DNA of 64,000 bases from Chiridota heheva (GCA_020152595.1 JAIGNY010003766.1:1-64000), one strand, 5' to 3'. Numbered from the stretch's first letter, positions 21,003 through 35,100 are shown. The notes: a model not told the origin generated them from the sequence alone. Made by a program: numbers and translations.

Positions 21003-21890
21003 AGACTGATCTATTTTTTGGATTTGTGAGGAATTTGTTATTAACAAAAGTTGTTGTGTAGTTCATAGGAACATGTGCCGCTAGTTAAGATAAAATACTT
21101 ATGTATGGCTTTCGTCAAACTATATTGGGTATCCAGATGAAAAGAATACTTTTCCTGCAGAGGGAGGCGTAAGGAGTTTACAGAAGAGGTGGGACGTGGG
21201 GTTATCCCATTTAAGATTGAGTAAAGAAGTAAAGACAGACTTGGTCTGAGAAGATGGCAAAGTGGCTGAGTGGGGGGAGTACTCAATAAAGTTGAGGGCG
21301 AGTAGGATGGCCTTGGCCTCAGCCGAAAAGATGGACAAGTAGTTTGAAAGCCTGCTACTCAGGGTAATGTCTTGGATGACGGCAGCAGCAGCTGTGTTGT
21401 GCCTTTTTAAAGCCATCAATATAGATGGGAGGTGTAGTTTGAGAGTTGGGTCTTTGGATTTGATTGTGGAGATTGATGAAGAGGTCGGGGTGGGTTTGGG
21501 TTTTGTGATGAGTGGAGAGGCCCAGGTGGATAGAAAGGAGGTGGGTGGCCCAGGGAGGAAAAGTGGGTCAGGAGAAGGTGCCAAGAGTGGTGGGGTTAAT
21601 GCCGAGATGGTAGAGGTCGGGATTGATGCGTAAGCTGAAGGGAGGGGATAGGGTTAAAGTCCTATTAATGAGGGTGGAGAAAATGTGGTACCTAATGAGG
21701 ATGTAAACAGGGTTCTGGGTGTTGGTGAGGGCTCTAAAAGTATAGGAAAGGCTAAGCATTATAGATGACTGATCTATATTCTTAGGTTTTGTGGGGAATT
21801 TGATATTGACAAAAGTTGTTGCATAGTTCATAGTAACATGTGCTGCTAGTTAACTTCAAATAATTCTAATAATGTATGGCTTTTGTCGAA
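21003..21890. repeat. ~115-bp direct repeats flanking the LINE fragment
   Basis: The segments 21003-21115 and 21768-21890 share ACAAAAGTTGTTG, TAGTTCATAG, AACATGTGC and GCTAGTTAA in the same order and spacing. Confidence 0.8.
21120..21767 (-). mobile_element. LINE fragment (RNase H and adjoining region)
   Basis: Minus translation includes IFSAEAKAILLALNFIEYSP, the RNase H segment with its acidic residue, preceded by the linker region. It matches the 1.3-2.0 kb fragment over its length. It is flanked by ~115-bp direct repeats (21003-21115 and 21768-21890). Confidence 0.8.
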
Positions 21891-22434
21891 CGATACTGTA
21901 TAAAAATAAAAGTGGTAAAAGGTTTGGGCAAAATGAATATTAATGGAAATTGAGAGGAGAGATCCCGTTAAAAAAATATTTCGTTGACAATTTGTTTATA
22001 GAAGTGGACTAATTTTGAACAGTTTTTTATAGGAGGGGGTCTAGGAGGTCACCCTGGGCACGCCACTGATTGTCACTGAAGCCCAGCACTCAAATTTGTC
22101 TGGCTAGAACCCTGGAATAGACTGAAGCATGTGGATAGAGGATCTGCTTAGAAACACAATGCAAGTTTCGTTCCAGGAATCAAATTCCAGTACTTTTAGA
22201 ATATGAGCTTGCATCTGTATCATTCTCACTGTACTTACATTTTATGCTAATACTGGATACTTAAATATAACACTGGTAGCCACTAAAGGGCATCGGTATC
22301 CTCCAAAAGGAACTTGTGATGCTTTGCAAAGAAATATTCTAATTTTGGAAAGTAATTGACAACATTTTAATTCTCCAGATATTTTTACATTGGTGGAGCC
22401 TCAATTATTCTCAGATTTTATGTCTCTTTTACTT

Positions 22435-22775
22435 GAGAAGTTTGTATTCACCAGTTATTTCTTGTATTCACCATTTATTTATTGTATTTGCCAATCATTT
22501 CTTGAATTTACCACTTATTTCTTGTATTTGCCAGTTATTTCTTGTATGAACCTGTTATTTCTTGTATTAACCAGTTATTTCTTGTATTCACCAGTTATTT
22601 CTTGTACTCACCAGTTATTTCTTGTATTCACCAGTTAATTCTTGTATTTACCAGCTATTTCTTGTTTCGCCAGTTATTTCTTGTATTTGCTAGTTACTCC
22701 TTGTATTCGCCAGTTATTTCTTGTTTTGCCAGTTATTTCTTGCATTTGCTAGTTACTTTTTGTATTCACCATGAT
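22435..22775. repeat. 20-bp minisatellite, about 17 copies
   Basis: Unit CAGTTATTTCTTGTATTCAC. The same unit makes a second array at 25.13-25.45 kb. Confidence 0.95.
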
Positions 22776-22821
22776 GCCTCCCTCATGCTCATGCATGCAT
22801 TCCTAAAAAAATGAAAGGGAG

Positions 22822-23852
22822 AAATGGGACCCCACAAGGCTCTGTTTTAGGACCTTTGTCATTCACACTTTATACTATCCCAATAGGTGACATATTGCGG
22901 AAGCACAAGATCGAGTATCACATATATGCTGATGATATACAGATTTTCTTAGCCTTTAACCCTAAAGTTCCACTCGATGCTGAATGTGCTTTATTCAAAC
23001 TGACCTCCTGTGTGCAAGATATCCAACAGTGGATGATTGCAAACAAACTTAAACTTAATGAGGACAAAACAGAGTGTATCATAATCTCTTCATCAAATGC
23101 TAGTAAAGCCCTTGAGAACCTCAAGTTTGTATTTGGCAATACTTGCATCTCACCAGTCACTTCAGTTGAAAATCTGGGAGTTGCTTTCGATAATAGAATG
23201 TCAATGGACAACCATGTGACACAACTTAGTAAAACAATTAATTATCACATTAGAAACATTGGCAAGATTCGTCGGTACATTGACGTTGAAACCTGTCATT
23301 ATGTTGTTCGATCACTCATCCTATCACGTTTGGACTACTGTAATTCCCCTTTGAATGGTATTACCATGAAAAATGTAAATCGCCTACAGAAACTCCAAAA
23401 TAAAGCTGCTAAGCTCATCTTCAGGAAACGTCGTCGTGATCATGCCTCACCCTTGCTCAACAAATTGCATTGGCTCCCTGTGTCACAGCGAATTTTATAC
23501 AAAACATGTCTTATTGTCTACAAATCCCTGATACATCAATCACCTGAATACATATCCAACAGTCTGAAACTTTATACACCAGCACGATCCCTTCGCTCCT
23601 CTTCTGAAAACTTCCTGACTGAACCCAGAACTAACACCAAAGCTGGTTCTAGGGCTTTTTCAGCTGCAGCACCCCATGTTTGGAACTCTTTGCCTTCACA
23701 CATTCGCCATGCCAGTTCACTTGGACAGTTCAAAACACGTCTCAAGACTTTTCGTTTTTAATCATGTATTACTTACTGAACTTTGGGGCAGCATTCTGGG
23801 CGCTTTGTATCCTATGGAAAAGGCGCCTACTACAAATGAACATGGATGGATG
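22822..23852 (+). mobile_element. L2/CR1-like LINE, 5'-truncated, C-terminal RT
   Basis: The frame runs from GTPQGSVLGPLSF through IEYHIYADDIQIFLAF (catalytic YADD), a long RT thumb/connection region, and the typical C-terminus LHWLPVSQRILYK ... HVWNSLPSHIR ... FKTRLKTF, then TAA at 23761. The ORF is intact for 313 residues, so this copy is fairly young. The 3' end carries GGCGC...GGCGCC and finishes in ATGGATGGATGGA. The first ATG (22811) lies in flanking DNA and is not an element start. N-terminal RT and endonuclease are absent through 5' truncation, as usual for target-primed insertion. Confidence 0.9.
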
Positions 23853-24388
23853 GAGAAAACTTTTGAGTATTCGAAAATAATACACTTTCCTCAGCTGGAT
23901 GGTGCTGTAATGTGTCTAAAACTACATGATACATAAGCATACAAATAGACAGTCTACATAGTAAATTTTTCTGGGTATCAATTTACATAGAATCACGTTG
24001 GAACATACAAACACAACATCTCACGAGCCGCTTACATATAAAACAAATATACCAACATTTATATGTACAGACAACAATCGAACAAACAACATACAAACAT
24101 GTACAACAGGCAAATGACATTCATTCAACTATTCCATCTGACTTTATAACATACATCGTACACAATACTAGCAGTACTTCTGCCCATAATTGTTAATGCC
24201 ACTAAACCTTACGGATGCAATCGCCATTATACACCACAATACATGGAAAACTTGTCTATGCCACATATCTAAATTTTCCTGAAATATAAGATCAATAACC
24301 TTCCACTAACACTCCTGATTCTCTACACCTCACTTCATATATCACATTTTATCTGTCCTCAAATACAGAATATCGAAATAAAACCCTC
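23853..24388. other. Flank of the LINE; no gene
   Basis: 23853-23920 is a diverged copy of 24908-24970 (CTTTTGAGTATTC, CCTCAGCTGGATGGTG). The rest has no features. Confidence 0.6.
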
Positions 24389-24513
24389 ATACTATATTAC
24401 ACTTGTAACAACATACTATATTACACTTATAACAACATACTATATTACACTTGTAACAACATACTATATTACACTTGTAACAACATACTATATTACACTT
24501 GTAACAACATACT
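24389..24513. repeat. 24-bp tandem repeat, 5 copies
   Basis: Unit ACTATATTACACTTGTAACA plus ACAT, nearly perfect. Confidence 0.95.
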
Positions 24514-25124
24514 AATGGTACTATACAGCTTTAATTCTCTTAAACAAATAACAAGGGTTTCTATGTATCCACCCCCTAACTTATTCTTACCTAGCTATAA
24601 TAATTATATACAATCCCCTTAATAAATGGACTAGTCCTCTCTGTTACCCTGGCAACCCAACTTCTCTCTGTAGAACCAAAGTGAAATGTACACCCTTTAC
24701 TAACCTGTGGCAAACATACAGGGTATACCATGTGGTACCTCCTAAAGTCCCTTGGTTTCTTGAACAAAGTCATGATAGTTTAGCTTGAAACCCTGAAGAT
24801 TCGACTTAACCTTTTCTAATAAAACTTATACCAGGGTGATCTAGACACTTAAGAGTATCAATCAATATTAAACAACATAGAATCCAACTCACCTAAAAGA
24901 TGAAAGGGAGAACACTTTTGAGTATTCAAAAATAGTATATTTCCCTCAGCTGGATGGTGATGTAACGTGTATCAGCCTCATCAGGCTAGCATCTCATCAG
25001 TGCTGGACTGGTTCATTATTAAGAGGGATGGGTGGTTTTACCTCAAAGAGGTATGGTAAATTAAAGTGTGTTTCCAGAATAAAACATTTTTTTAGGGGGG
25101 AGGGGGCTTTGGAATACCCTACAA

Positions 25125-25450
25125 AAACCAGTTATTTCTGGTATTCGCCAGTTACTTCTTGTATTTGCCAGTTTTTGTATTCGCTTGTTACTCCTTGTAT
25201 TCGCCAGTTACTTCTTGTATTCGCCAGTTCTTGTATTCGCCAGTTATTTCTTGTAATCGCCAGTTACTTCTTGTAATCACCAGTTACTTCTTGTATTCGC
25301 CAGTTCTTGTATTCGCCACTTACTCCTTGTATTCGCCAGTCACTTCTTGTATTCGCCAGTTATTTCTTGTATAAGCCAGTTATTTCTTGTATGTGCCAAT
25401 TATTTCTTGTATGCGCTAGTTATTTCTTGTATTCACCAGTTATTTATTGT
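25125..25450. repeat. 20-bp minisatellite, about 16 copies
   Basis: Unit CAGTTATTTCTTGTATTCGC with deletion variants; same family as 22.4 kb. Confidence 0.95.
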
Positions 25451-25487
25451 ATTTATTCTTAATTTTGAAGTTATCGTTTTTCCTCAG

Positions 25488-25588
25488 CAAACCTAGAAGA
25501 CAAAGAAGGCACTGCAGAGGCCGGTGAAAGATCTCTTCATTTGCAAATTCATCTACAGCACCTTTCAGTTATCTTGCAACGGACTTAA
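25488..25588 (+). CDS. Candidate terminal exon
   Basis: TTTTTCCTCAG is a strong acceptor. The frame (two leading bases, then NLEDKEGTAEAGERSLHLQI and a helical end) stops at TAA 25586. The phase is compatible with the donor at 11416. A polyadenylation signal occurs at 26778. No family recognised. Confidence 0.35.
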
Positions 25589-25789
25589 TCATCAAAAGGA
25601 GAGCCAATCAGATCATATTATCAGCCATTTTTATAAAACAGAATAACCCCATGTCAGTTTACTTTTTAATGGGATACACCGAAGAGCTGCTCTCCCATTG
25701 GCTGAATGAAGTGCCTAGTAAAGATGGAAATTCAAAGTGTTGAGGAGCAGCCAATCTACAAGTGGCTTTGATGCAGTGGGTTCTTTAAT

Positions 25790-26190
25790 TCTGTGTGAAC
25801 TTTCTCAGAGTCTGTGTGAAGCTTCTTACGGTCTGTGGGAACTTTCCCACGGTCTGTGGGAACGTTCCCATGGTCTGTGGGAACTTTTCCCATGGTCTGT
25901 GGAAACTTTCCCACGATCTGTGGGAACTTTCCACGGTCTTTGGGAACTCTCCCACGGTCTTTGGGAACTTTCCCACGGTCTGTGGGAACTTTCCCACCAT
26001 CTGTAGGAACTTCCCCTGGTCTGTGGGAACTTTGCCACGGTCTGTGGGAACTTTGCCACGGTCTGTGGGAACTTTGCCATGGTCTGTGGGAACTTTGCCA
26101 CGGCCTGTGGGAACTTTGCCACGGTCTGTGGGAACTTTCTCACGGTCTGTTGAACTTTCTCACTGTCTGTTAAACTTTGTCATGGTCTTT
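25790..26190. repeat. 21-bp minisatellite, about 18 copies
   Basis: Unit GGTCTGTGGGAACTTTCCCA plus C, containing the near-palindrome GTGGGAACTTTCCCAC. Variants change TTTCCCAC to TTTGCCAC. ORFs on both strands follow from the period. Confidence 0.95.
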
Positions 26191-26982
26191 GGAAGGAGCT
26201 CTTCATCTTAATCTTATGATCGCTGTGACTGTAGCAGTTTTAGTGGTGTCCTTATGACTGTGAAGAAACTGTTGCGATATCTGTTCAGGAGATGTTAAAG
26301 TTGTCACAAGATCTTGTGAAAATGACTGGTGTAGGAAGTCTATACACCCTCAACTGTTTTTACTTTTTAAAATAATAATTCATATATAAATCAGGTGCAG
26401 AAATCACAGTTGCTACCCTAATCTGTTTTAGTAACTGTCATTGCATATCTCTATTCAGTACCCAAGTATAACGGCAGCAAAAGGAGAAATTTTCTCCAGC
26501 CCTGTATGTTGACTGGCTCTCAAACAATTAGGCAAAAAAAACTTTTGGGGCATGTTTTTGATTATTTTGTTTTTTTAAGTCAGACTTTACTTTTGCCAAG
26601 TTTCGTCATTTTGCCATGCATGGTGGCATATACCTTGCTGAATTCTCCTGCCCACAAACATTCTGCAATCCAGAAAGCTAGCCTCCGTTCCATATTTTGA
26701 CACTGCTCCAAAATTATTTCCTTCCCTGGTGCTAACCAGGCTTTATTAGGCCCTGTACCCAATGGTTGTGTTATTTCAATAAAATACCTATACCTCAACA
26801 ATTTTAATATTGTTGGTGTTAGTTCTAGTCAGTTCTACACAAATCTGATCAAACTAAATATCTTCACCGTTGAATAAAATGCTTGAACACTTTCTTCACA
26901 ACAAATATTCCTTTACTATTCTCTTCAGTAGGTGCTTGCAAGAGAAGAGGGTGGTTTTGTATTGTTTAGGTTAGCAGAAGGG
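26191..26982. other. No coding sequence seen; possible 3' UTR
   Basis: AT-rich with AATAAA at 26778-26783; nothing else recognisable. Confidence 0.4.
26778..26783 (+). terminator. Polyadenylation signal candidate
   Basis: AATAAA in a context that could end the transcript of the 25488 exon; no independent support. Confidence 0.25.
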
Positions 26983-27512
26983 TGAAAGGATTAGTTCAGT
27001 GGTCGTGCAAGTTCTTCTTATTTAAAAGTGATCTTTAAAAGAAACAAAATGGTTGGATAGGAGATATTCAAGTTTTAGAGTTCTGTCTCATTTGGGTAGA
27101 AACTACTCAATGAGCTTTACCAATATAGAGTCTGCCATAGAATGTTGTTGCTCTCGTCCTCACATTCTTCAAGTCTTTATGTATTTTATTATAGTTTTAA
27201 AAACATTGGGTATGACAGGAAAGCTGTCAAACCTAATCTAGTAAAGTAACTATAATGTTCTTCCTGACGGAAATATTAACCAAAAAAAGTTGATTAGTAA
27301 AAATAGTTTCTATAAAATGCATTAACAACTCTTGAAAAAGTGAGGAGGGTGCCAAATCGTACAGTAGACTTTCAACACCTACAAAACTTGGAATTTGAGT
27401 ATCACTTCACAGAATAAGAAATTGGAAGTAGTGTCTTCACCATTTTGTTTCTTTTGAACCCAAGGTGAACCTGAATGACCACTGAACTACCTAATCCTTC
27501 AATATTTATGGC
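26982..27512. mobile_element. MITE (AGGATTAG family), about 530 bp
   Basis: Left end AAAGGATTAGTTCAGTGGTC and right end GACCACTGAACTACCTAATC are inverted; internal arms also pair (AAAAGAAACAAAATGGT against ACCATTTTGTTTCTTTT). Related ends occur at 40.98, 43.17, 55.15 and 56.88 kb. No ORF. Confidence 0.85.
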
Positions 27513-27714
27513 AGACAACCGGACCCAGGTGTAGGAATAAGTCTCAATTCTAATCTTTCAGTTTATAAAATCTGTGTGCGTCAGCAATATTTAAAGGACC
27601 TCTGAGTCAAAACAGGATGACATCTTTTTCGCTGATAGAAATTTTCAAATAACCGGCCTTTAATTTTAATACTCTGTCATTGAAAATTAATCAGTATTCA
27701 TTACAACTAATTGT

Positions 27715-30700
27715 GGTCCATAATCATATGATTATGAACCATAATCATATGATTATGAACCATAATCCTATGATTATGAACCATAATCATATGATTATAA
27801 ACCATAATCCTATGATTATGAACCATAATCATGATTATGAACCATAATCAAATGATTATACACCATAATCCTATGATTATGAACCATAATCCTATGAATA
27901 TGAACCATAATCATATGATTATGAACCATAATCATATGATTCATATATAATATGGTTCATAATCATATATAATATGATTATGAAGCATAATCATATGATT
28001 ATGAATCATATTCATATGATTATGAACCATAATCATAGGATTATGAACCATAATCCTATGATTATGAACCATAATCCTATGATTATGAACCATAATCCTA
28101 TGATTATGAACCATAATCCTATGATTATGAACCATAATCCTATGATTATGAACCATAATCATATGATTATGAATCATATGATTATGAACCATAATCATAT
28201 GATTATGAACCATATTCATATGATTATGGTTCATAATCATATGATTATGGTTCATAATCATATGATTATGGTTCATAATCATATGATTATGCTTCATAAT
28301 CATGATTATGAACCATAATCATATGATTATGCTTCATAATCATATGATTATGCTTCATAATCATATTATATATAATTATGAACCATATATATATATGAAT
28401 CATATGATTATGAATCCTATGATTATGAATCATATTATATATGAATCATATGATTATGAATCCTATGATTATGAATCATATTATATATGACTATATCATA
28501 TGAATCATAGGATTCATAATCATATGATTATGGTTCATAATCATAGGATTATGAACCATAATCATATGATTATGAACCATAATCATGAACCATAATCATA
28601 TGATTATGAACCATAATCATATGATTATGCTTCATAATCATATTATATATAATTATGAACCATATTATATATGAATCATATGATTATGAATCCTATGATT
28701 ATGAATCATATTATATATGATTATATCATATGAATCATAGGATTCATAATCATATGATTATGGTTCATAATCATAGGATTATGAATCATATGATTATGAA
28801 CCATAATCATGATTATGAACCATAATCATATGATTATGAACCATAATCCTATGATTATGAACCATAATCCTATGATTATGAATCCTATGATTATGAACCA
28901 TAATCATATGATTATGAACCATAATCATATGATTATGAACCATAATCATATGATTATGAACCATAATCATATGATTCATATATAATATGGTTCATAATCA
29001 TATGATTATGGTTCATAATCATAGGATTCATAATCATAGGATTATGGTTCATAATCATAGGATTATGGTTCATGATTATGAACCATAATCTTATGATTAT
29101 GCTTCATAATCATATTATATATAATTATGAACCATATTATATATGAATCATATGATTATGAATCCTATGATTATGAATCATATTATATATGAATCATATG
29201 GTTCATAATCCTATGATTATGAACCATAATCATATGATTATGAATCATAATCATATGATTATGAACCATAATCATATGATTATGAATCATAATCATATGA
29301 TTATGAACCATAATCATATGATTATGAACCATATTCATATGATTATGGTTCATAATCATATGATTATGGTTCATAATCATATGATTATGGTTCATAATCA
29401 TATGATTATGGTTCATAATCATATGATTATGCTTCATAATCATGATTATGAACCATAATCATATGATTATGCTTCATAATCATATGATCATATTATATAT
29501 AATTATGAACCATATTATATATGAATCATATGATTATGAATCCTATGATTATGAATCATTTTATATATGAATCATATGATTATGAATCCTATGATTATGA
29601 ATCATATTATATATGATTATATCATATGAATCATAGGATTCATATGATTATGGTTCATAATCATAGGATTATGAACCATAATCATATGATTATGAACCAT
29701 AATCATGATAATGAACCATAATCATATGATTATGCTTCATAATCATATGATTATGCTTCATAATCATATTATATATAATTATGAACCATATTATGAATCA
29801 TATGATTATGAATCCTATGATTATGAATCATATTATATATGATTATATCATATGAATCATAGGATTCATAATCATATGATTATGGTTCATAATCATAGGA
29901 TTATGAACCATAATCATATGATTATGAACCATAATCATGATTATGAACCATAATCATATGATTATGAACCATAATCTTATGATTATGAACCATAATCCTA
30001 TGATTATGAATCCTATGATTATGAATCATATGATTATGAACCATAATCCTATGATTATGAACCATAATCATTATTATGAACCATAATCAAATGATTATGA
30101 ACCATAATCCTATGATTATGAACCATAATCCTATGATTATGAACCATAATCCTATGATTATGAACCATAATCCTATGATTATGAAGCATAATCCTATGAT
30201 TATGAACCATAATCATATGATTATGAAGCATAATCATATGATTATGAAGCATAATCATATGATTATGGTTCATAATCATAGGATTATGAACCATAATCAT
30301 ATGATTATGAACCATAATCATGATTATGAACCATAATCATATGATTATGCTTCATAATCATATGATTATGCTTCATAATCATATTATATATAATTATGAA
30401 CCATATTATATATGAATCATATGATTATGGTTCATAATCATGATTATGGTTCATAATCATATGATTATGGTTCATAATCATATGATTATGAACCATAATC
30501 ATATGATTATGCTTCATAATCATATGATTATGCTTCATAATCATATTATATATAATTATGAACCATATTATATATGAATCATATGATTATGGTTCATAAT
30601 CATATGAATATGGTTCATAATCATATGATTATGGTTCATAATCATATGATTATGATTCATAATCATATGATTATGGTTCATAATCATAGGATTATGGTTC

Positions 30701-33700
30701 ATAATCATAGGATTATGGTTCATAATCATAGGATTATGGTTCATAATCATAGGATTATGGTTCATAATCATATGATTATGCTTCATAATCATGATTATGA
30801 ACCATAATCATATGATTATGCTTCATAATTATATGATTATGCTTCATAGTCATATTATATATAACTATGAACCATATTATATATGATTATGAATCCTATG
30901 ATTATGAATCATATTATATATGAATCATATGATTATGAATCCTATGATTATGAATCATATTATATATGATTATATCATATGAATCATAGGATTCATAATC
31001 ATATGATTATGGTTCATAATCATAGGATTATGAACCATAATCATATGATTATGAACCATAATCATATGATTATGCTTCATAATCATATGATTATGCTTCA
31101 TAATCATATTATATATAATTATGAACCATATTATATATGAATCATATGATTATGGTTCATAATCATGATTATGGTTCATAATCATATGATTATGGTTCAT
31201 AATCATATGATTATGAGCCATAATCATATGATTATGAACCATAATCATATGATTATGAACCATAATCCTATGATTATGAACCATAATCATATGATTATAA
31301 ACCATAATCCTATGATTATGAACCATAATCATGATTATGAACCATAATCAAATGATTATACACCATAATCCTATGATTATGAACCATAATCCTATGAATA
31401 TGAACCATAATCATATGATTATGAACCATAATCATATGATTCATATATAATATGGTTCATAATCATATATAATATGATTATGAAGCATAATCATATGATT
31501 ATGAATCATATTCATATGATTATGAACCATAATCATAGGATTATGAACCATAATCCTATGATTATGAACCATAATCCTATGATTATGAACCATAATCCTA
31601 TGATTATGAACCATAATCCTATGATTATGAACCATAATCCTATGATTATGAACCATAATCATATGATTATGAATCATAATCATATGATTATGAACCATAA
31701 TCATATGATTATGAACCATATTCATATGATTATGGTTCATAATCATATGATTATGCTTCATAATCATATGATTATGCTTCATAATCATATGATTATGCTT
31801 CATAATCATGATTATGAACCATAATCATATGATTATGCTTCATAATCATATGATTATGCTTCATAATCATATTATATATAATTATGAACCATATTATATA
31901 TGAATCATATGATTATGAATCCTATGATTATGAATCATATTATATATGAATCATATGATTATGAATCCTATGATTATGAATCATATTATATATGACTATA
32001 TCATATGAATCATAGGATTCATAATCATATGATTATGGTTCATAATCATAGGATTATGAACCATAATCATATGATTATGAACCATAATCATGAACCATAA
32101 TCATATGATTATGCTTCATAATCATATGATTATGCTTCATAATCATATTATATATAATTATGAACCATATTATATATGAATCATATGATTATGAATCCTA
32201 TGATTATGAATCATATTATATATGATTATATCATATGAATCATAGGATTCATAATCATATGATTATGGTTCATAATCATAGGATTATGAATCATATGATT
32301 ATGAACCATAATCATGATTATGAACCATAATCATATGATTATGAACCATAATCCTATGATTATGAACCATAATCCTATGATTATGAATCCTATGATTATG
32401 AACCATAATCATATGATTATGAACCATAATCATATGATTATGAACCATAATCATATGATTATGAACCATAATCATATGATTCATATATAATATGGTTCAT
32501 AATCATATGATTATGGTTCATAATCATAGGATTCATAATCATAGGATTATGGTTCATAATCATAGGATTATGGTTCATGATTATGAACCATAATCTTATG
32601 ATTATGCTTCATAATCATATTATATATAATTATGAACCATATTATATATGAATCATATGATTATGAATCCTATGATTATGAATCATATTATATATGAATC
32701 ATATGGTTCATAATCCTATGATTATGAACCATAATCATATGATTATGAATCATAATCATATGATTATGAACCATAATCATATGATTATGAACCATATTCA
32801 TATGATTATGGTTCATAATCATATGATTATGGTTCATAATCATATGATTATGGTTCATAATCATATGATTATGGTTCATAATCATATGATTATGGTTCAT
32901 AATCATGATTATGAACCATAATCATATGATTATGCTTCATAATCATATTATATATAATTATGAACCATATTATATATGAATCATATGATTATGAATCCTA
33001 TGATTATGAATCATATTATATATGAATCATATGATTATGAATCCTATGATTATGAATCATATTATATATGATTATATCATATGAATCATAGGATTCATAT
33101 GATTATGGTTCATAATCATAGGATTATGAACCATAATCATATGATTATGAACCATAATCATGATAATGAACCATAATCATATGATTATGCTTCATAATCA
33201 TATGATTATGCTTCATAATCATATTATATATAATTATGAACCATATTATGAATCATATGATTATGAATCCTATGATTATGAATCATATTATATATGATTA
33301 TATCATATGAATCATAGGATTCATAATCATATGATTATGGTTCATAATCATAGGATTATGAACCATAATCATATGATTATGAACCATAATCATGATTATG
33401 AACCATAATCATATGATTATGAACCATAATCTTATGATTATGAACCATAATCCTATGATTATGAATCCTATGATTATGAATCATATGATTATGAACCATA
33501 ATCCTATGATTATGAACCATAATCATTATTATGAACCATAATCAAATGATTATGAACCATAATCCTATGATTATGAACCATAATCCTATGATTATGAACC
33601 ATAATCCTATGATTATGAACCATAATCCTATGATTATGAAGCATAATCCTATGATTATGAACCATAATCATATGATTATGAAGCATAATCATATGATTAT

Positions 33701-35100
33701 GAAGCATAATCATATGATTATGGTTCATAATCATAGGATTATGAACCATAATCATATGATTATGAACCATAATCATGATTATGAACCATAATCATATGAT
33801 TATGCTTCATAATCATATGATTATGCTTCATAATCATATTATATATAATTATGAACCATATTATATATGAATCATATGATTATGGTTCATAATCATGATT
33901 ATGGTTCATAATCATATGATTCATAATCATATGATTATGAACCATAATCATATGATTATGCTTCATAATCATATGATTATGCTTCATAATCATATTATAT
34001 ATAATTATGAACCATATTATATATGAATCATATGATTATGGTTCATAATCATATGAATATGGTTCATAATCATATGATTATGGTTCATAATCATATGATT
34101 ATGATTCATAATCATATGATTATGGTTCATAATCATAGGATTATGGTTCATAATCATAGGATTATGGTTCATAATCATAGGATTATGGTTCATAATCATA
34201 GGATTATGGTTCATAATCATAGGATTATGGTTTATAATCATATGATTATGCTTCATAATCATGATTATGAACCATAATCATATGATTATGCTTCATAATT
34301 ATATGATTATGCTTCATAGTCATATTATATATAACTATGAACCATATTATATATGATTATGAATCCTATGATTATGAATCATATTATATATGAATCATAT
34401 GATTATGAATCCTATGATTATGAATCATATTATATATGATTATATCATATGAATCATAGGATTCATAATCATATGATTATGGTTCATAATCATAGGATTA
34501 TGAACCATAATCATATGATTATGAACCATAATCATATGATTATGCTTCATAATCATATGATTATGCTTCATAATCATATTATATATAATTATGAACCATA
34601 TTATATATGAATCATATGATTATGGTTCATAATCATGATTATGGTTCATAATCATATGATTATGGTTCATAATCATATGATTATGAGCCATAATCATATG
34701 ATTATGAATCATATGATTATGAACCATAATCATATGATTATGAACCATAATCATATGATTATGAATCATAATCATATGATTATGAACCATAATCATATGA
34801 TTATGAATCATGATTATGAATTATATGATTATGAACCCATCATTATATGATTATGAACCATAATCATATGGTTATGTTCTCATAATCATGATTATGAACT
34901 CATAATCATGATTATGAACTCATAATCATGATTATGAACTCATGTGAATATGAACCCATAATCATGATTATGAACCCATAATCATGATTATGAACCCATT
35001 TTCATGATTATGAACCCATTTTCATATAAACCCATAATCATATGGTTATGAACCCATAATCATATGATTATGAACCCATAATCATATGATTATGAACCAT
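27715..35100. repeat. 7.4-kb palindromic satellite
   Basis: The basic unit is the perfect 18-bp palindrome CATAATCATATGATTATG plus a 3-bp spacer (AAC or GTT, sometimes AAG/CTT or AAT/ATT), giving 21 bp. Variants have CCTATG or GATTATG centres, or the core ATTATATATAAT. Orientation of the spacer flips in blocks, so the array mixes direct and inverted order. A ~3.5-kb higher-order unit occurs twice (27.72-31.2 and 31.22-34.7 kb). From 34.83 kb the units become degenerate. All MIMNHNH-type ORFs are products of the 21-bp period. Confidence 0.97.

Larger units (their letters stand above)
20502..22114. mobile_element. Possible DNA element with inverted CAGGGTTCTAGC ends
   Basis: CAGGGTTCTAGC starts at 20502 and GCTAGAACCCTG ends at 22114. 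CAGGG ends are common in hAT-type transposons. No matching 8-bp flanks are found and no transposase is visible; a LINE fragment lies inside. Confidence 0.35.

Noticed and set aside
20502-22114. Confident hAT transposon call
   Set aside because: Only 12 bp of inverted ends, no 8-bp target duplication and no transposase.
22435-25450. CRISPR-like spacing of 20-bp repeats
   Set aside because: Units are contiguous without unique spacers, and the DNA is eukaryotic.
25785-26211. ORFs across the 21-bp array at 25.8 kb
   Set aside because: Open in several frames and both strands because of the period; no unique flanking coding sequence.
27941-34850. Long MIMNHNH-type ORFs on both strands
   Set aside because: They follow from the 21-bp palindromic unit, occur on both strands at the same places and have no other protein character.
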